Assembly (NCBI GenBank): GCA_046705645.1
Contig: JBJKQE010000297.1
Coordinates: forward strand, 1 to 6,465
DNA from: FEN-1297 sp046705645
GTDB taxonomy: Bacteria > Bacteroidota > Ignavibacteria > Ignavibacteriales > Ignavibacteriaceae
DNA length: 6,465 nucleotides
Direction of reading: 5' to 3'
The notes under the pieces are model-generated. The model was not told the DNA's origin. It was given only the letters and a program-made list of their open reading frames with translations, and did not search any database. The position numbers were made by a program, and so were the translations under genes. This document shows, in pieces, positions 5,966 to 6,465 of this stretch; the first letter of the stretch is position 1; every line of letters starts with the position of its first letter.

Positions 5966-5981
5966 TAACCAATTGGTTACA
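5964..5981 (+). promoter_or_regulatory. Perfect 18-bp palindromic operator
   Basis: TGTAACCAATTGGTTACA reads identically on both strands. It begins within the -7 element and covers the expected transcription start, 16 bp before the ArsR start codon. This is the classic position for autorepression by a dimeric winged-helix protein. The assignment to this repressor is inferred from position. Confidence 0.68.
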
Positions 5982-5997
5982 CAAAAAGAGAAAAAAA

Positions 5998-6327
5998 ATG
6001 AGAAGAGATGTATTTCAGGCGATAGCCGATCCTACACGAAGAGAAATAATAAATATGCTCGCATACAAATCTTTAAATTTAAATTCAGTTGCGGAGCAGT
6101 TCAAAATAAGCAGGCCTGCAGTTTCAAAACATATAAAAATTTTATCTGAATGCGGGCTAATTACAGTAAAACAAAAAGGCCGTGAGAGATTCTGTGAAGC
6201 AAAATTAGACGGATTACATGAAGTTTCTGATTGGATAGAACAGTATAAAAAATTCTGGGAAGAAAAACTGGATGCACTGGAAAATTATTTAAATGAATTA
6301 CAATCGAAAGGGAACAAAAATGAGTGA
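5998..6327 (+). CDS. ArsR-family repressor, SRPBCC-associated type without metal-binding site
   Basis: The 109-residue product is a compact winged-helix regulator. FQAIADPTRREIINML (6-21) is the family opening. The recognition helix lies in FKISRPAVSKHIKIL (35-49), and the wing in LITVKQKGRERFCEA (54-68). The C-terminal helix WIEQYKKFWEEKLDALENYL (79-98) is the dimerisation segment of the subfamily coupled to SRPBCC proteins. The SmtB/ArsR metal motif ELCVCD is absent; the only cysteines are C52 and C66, so metal sensing in the classic way is unlikely. The ATG at 5998 is chosen: an earlier in-frame TTG at 5935 would put promoter and operator inside the gene and add residues foreign to the family. 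The gene overlaps the next one by 8 bp (ATGAGTGA), implying translational coupling. It probably represses its own operon through the palindrome at 5964-5981. Confidence 0.9.
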   Translation: MRRDVFQAIADPTRREIINMLAYKSLNLNSVAEQFKISRPAVSKHIKILSECGLITVKQKGRERFCEAKLDGLHEVSDWIEQYKKFWEEKLDALENYLNELQSKGNKNE

Positions 6328-6465
6328 CAAAATTGATGAAGTTGCGGAAAAGAAAGACCTGGTAATTAAACGCACTTTCAACGCTCCGAGTGAATTGGTT
6401 TGGCGCGCCTGGACCCAACCGGAACATGTGGTAAAATGGTGGGGACCGAAAGATTTTACAACGCC
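6320..6465 (+). CDS. SRPBCC (AHSA1-like) domain protein, N-terminal part
   Basis: The frame starts at ATG 6320, inside the end of the repressor gene, and runs off the window after 48 full codons. GAAAGGGA (6306-6313) upstream is a reasonable ribosome binding site. After a short polar N terminus the family pattern appears: a strand with VIKRTFNAPSELVWRAWT, then PEHVVKWWGPKDFTT. The phenylalanine-x-AP, W-x-AWT and WWGP signatures are typical of the START/Bet v1-like AHSA1 family, whose members bind hydrophobic ligands in a deep pocket. Pairing with an ArsR-type repressor is common for this family. The ligand is unknown, and the missing C-terminal two thirds prevent a finer call. Confidence 0.88.
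   Translation, partial: MSDKIDEVAEKKDLVIKRTFNAPSELVWRAWTQPEHVVKWWGPKDFTT

Noticed and set aside
5935..5997. TTG start for the ArsR-type gene extending it by 21 codons
   Set aside because: It would place the promoter and the perfect palindrome inside the coding region and add an N terminus unlike the family; ATG 5998 fits.
6161..6427. - strand open frame across the ArsR/SRPBCC junction
   Set aside because: Antisense to two recognised genes and no domain features.

Overview
The window is visibly AT-rich and carries a compact set of ordinary bacterial genes. Several features suggest the Bacteroidota/Ignavibacteriota (FCB) group. One promoter fits the Bacteroidota layout (TTG, 20-nt spacer, TATATTTG). 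One lipoprotein has a short signal peptide ending in SC. Several starts have weak or absent Shine-Dalgarno sequences. The protein families are common in that group. I cannot name a genus from the sequence alone.

Layout. (1) 1-317, + strand: the C-terminal end of a DUF72/YecE-like protein cut by the window edge. (2) About 355-907: a small GIY-YIG nuclease gene bracketed by two direct-orientation copies of a composite palindromic repeat. Each copy is two hairpin modules, head to head around a GGAGGT loop, followed by a tandem 17-bp array (two units on the left, three on the right). (3) 937-2073: DinB, DNA polymerase IV, starting 30 nt after the right repeat. (4) 2074-2253: an AT-rich gap with no gene. 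(5) 2254-3123: a stomatin/slipin-type SPFH membrane protein with no NfeD partner in view. (6) 3120-3431: mostly non-coding, with what may be the decayed remains of a small lipoprotein gene. (7) 3432-4547: a lipoprotein with a family-10-like putative glycoside hydrolase domain. (8) 4548-4684: a convergent gap with a possible weak terminator. (9) 5794-4685, - strand: a DSD1/D-threonine-aldolase-like PLP enzyme. (10) 5795-5997: a divergent control region holding a Bacteroidota-type promoter and a perfect 18-bp palindromic operator with a weaker second site. (11) 5998-6465: an ArsR-type repressor overlapping by 8 bp an SRPBCC (AHSA1-like) gene that runs off the window.

Most genes look like independent transcription units; only the ArsR/SRPBCC pair is a clear operon. 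The strongest candidates for something under-described are the nuclease gene flanked by palindromic repeats, which resembles REP elements with an associated protein, and the self-contained ArsR operator/promoter arrangement.
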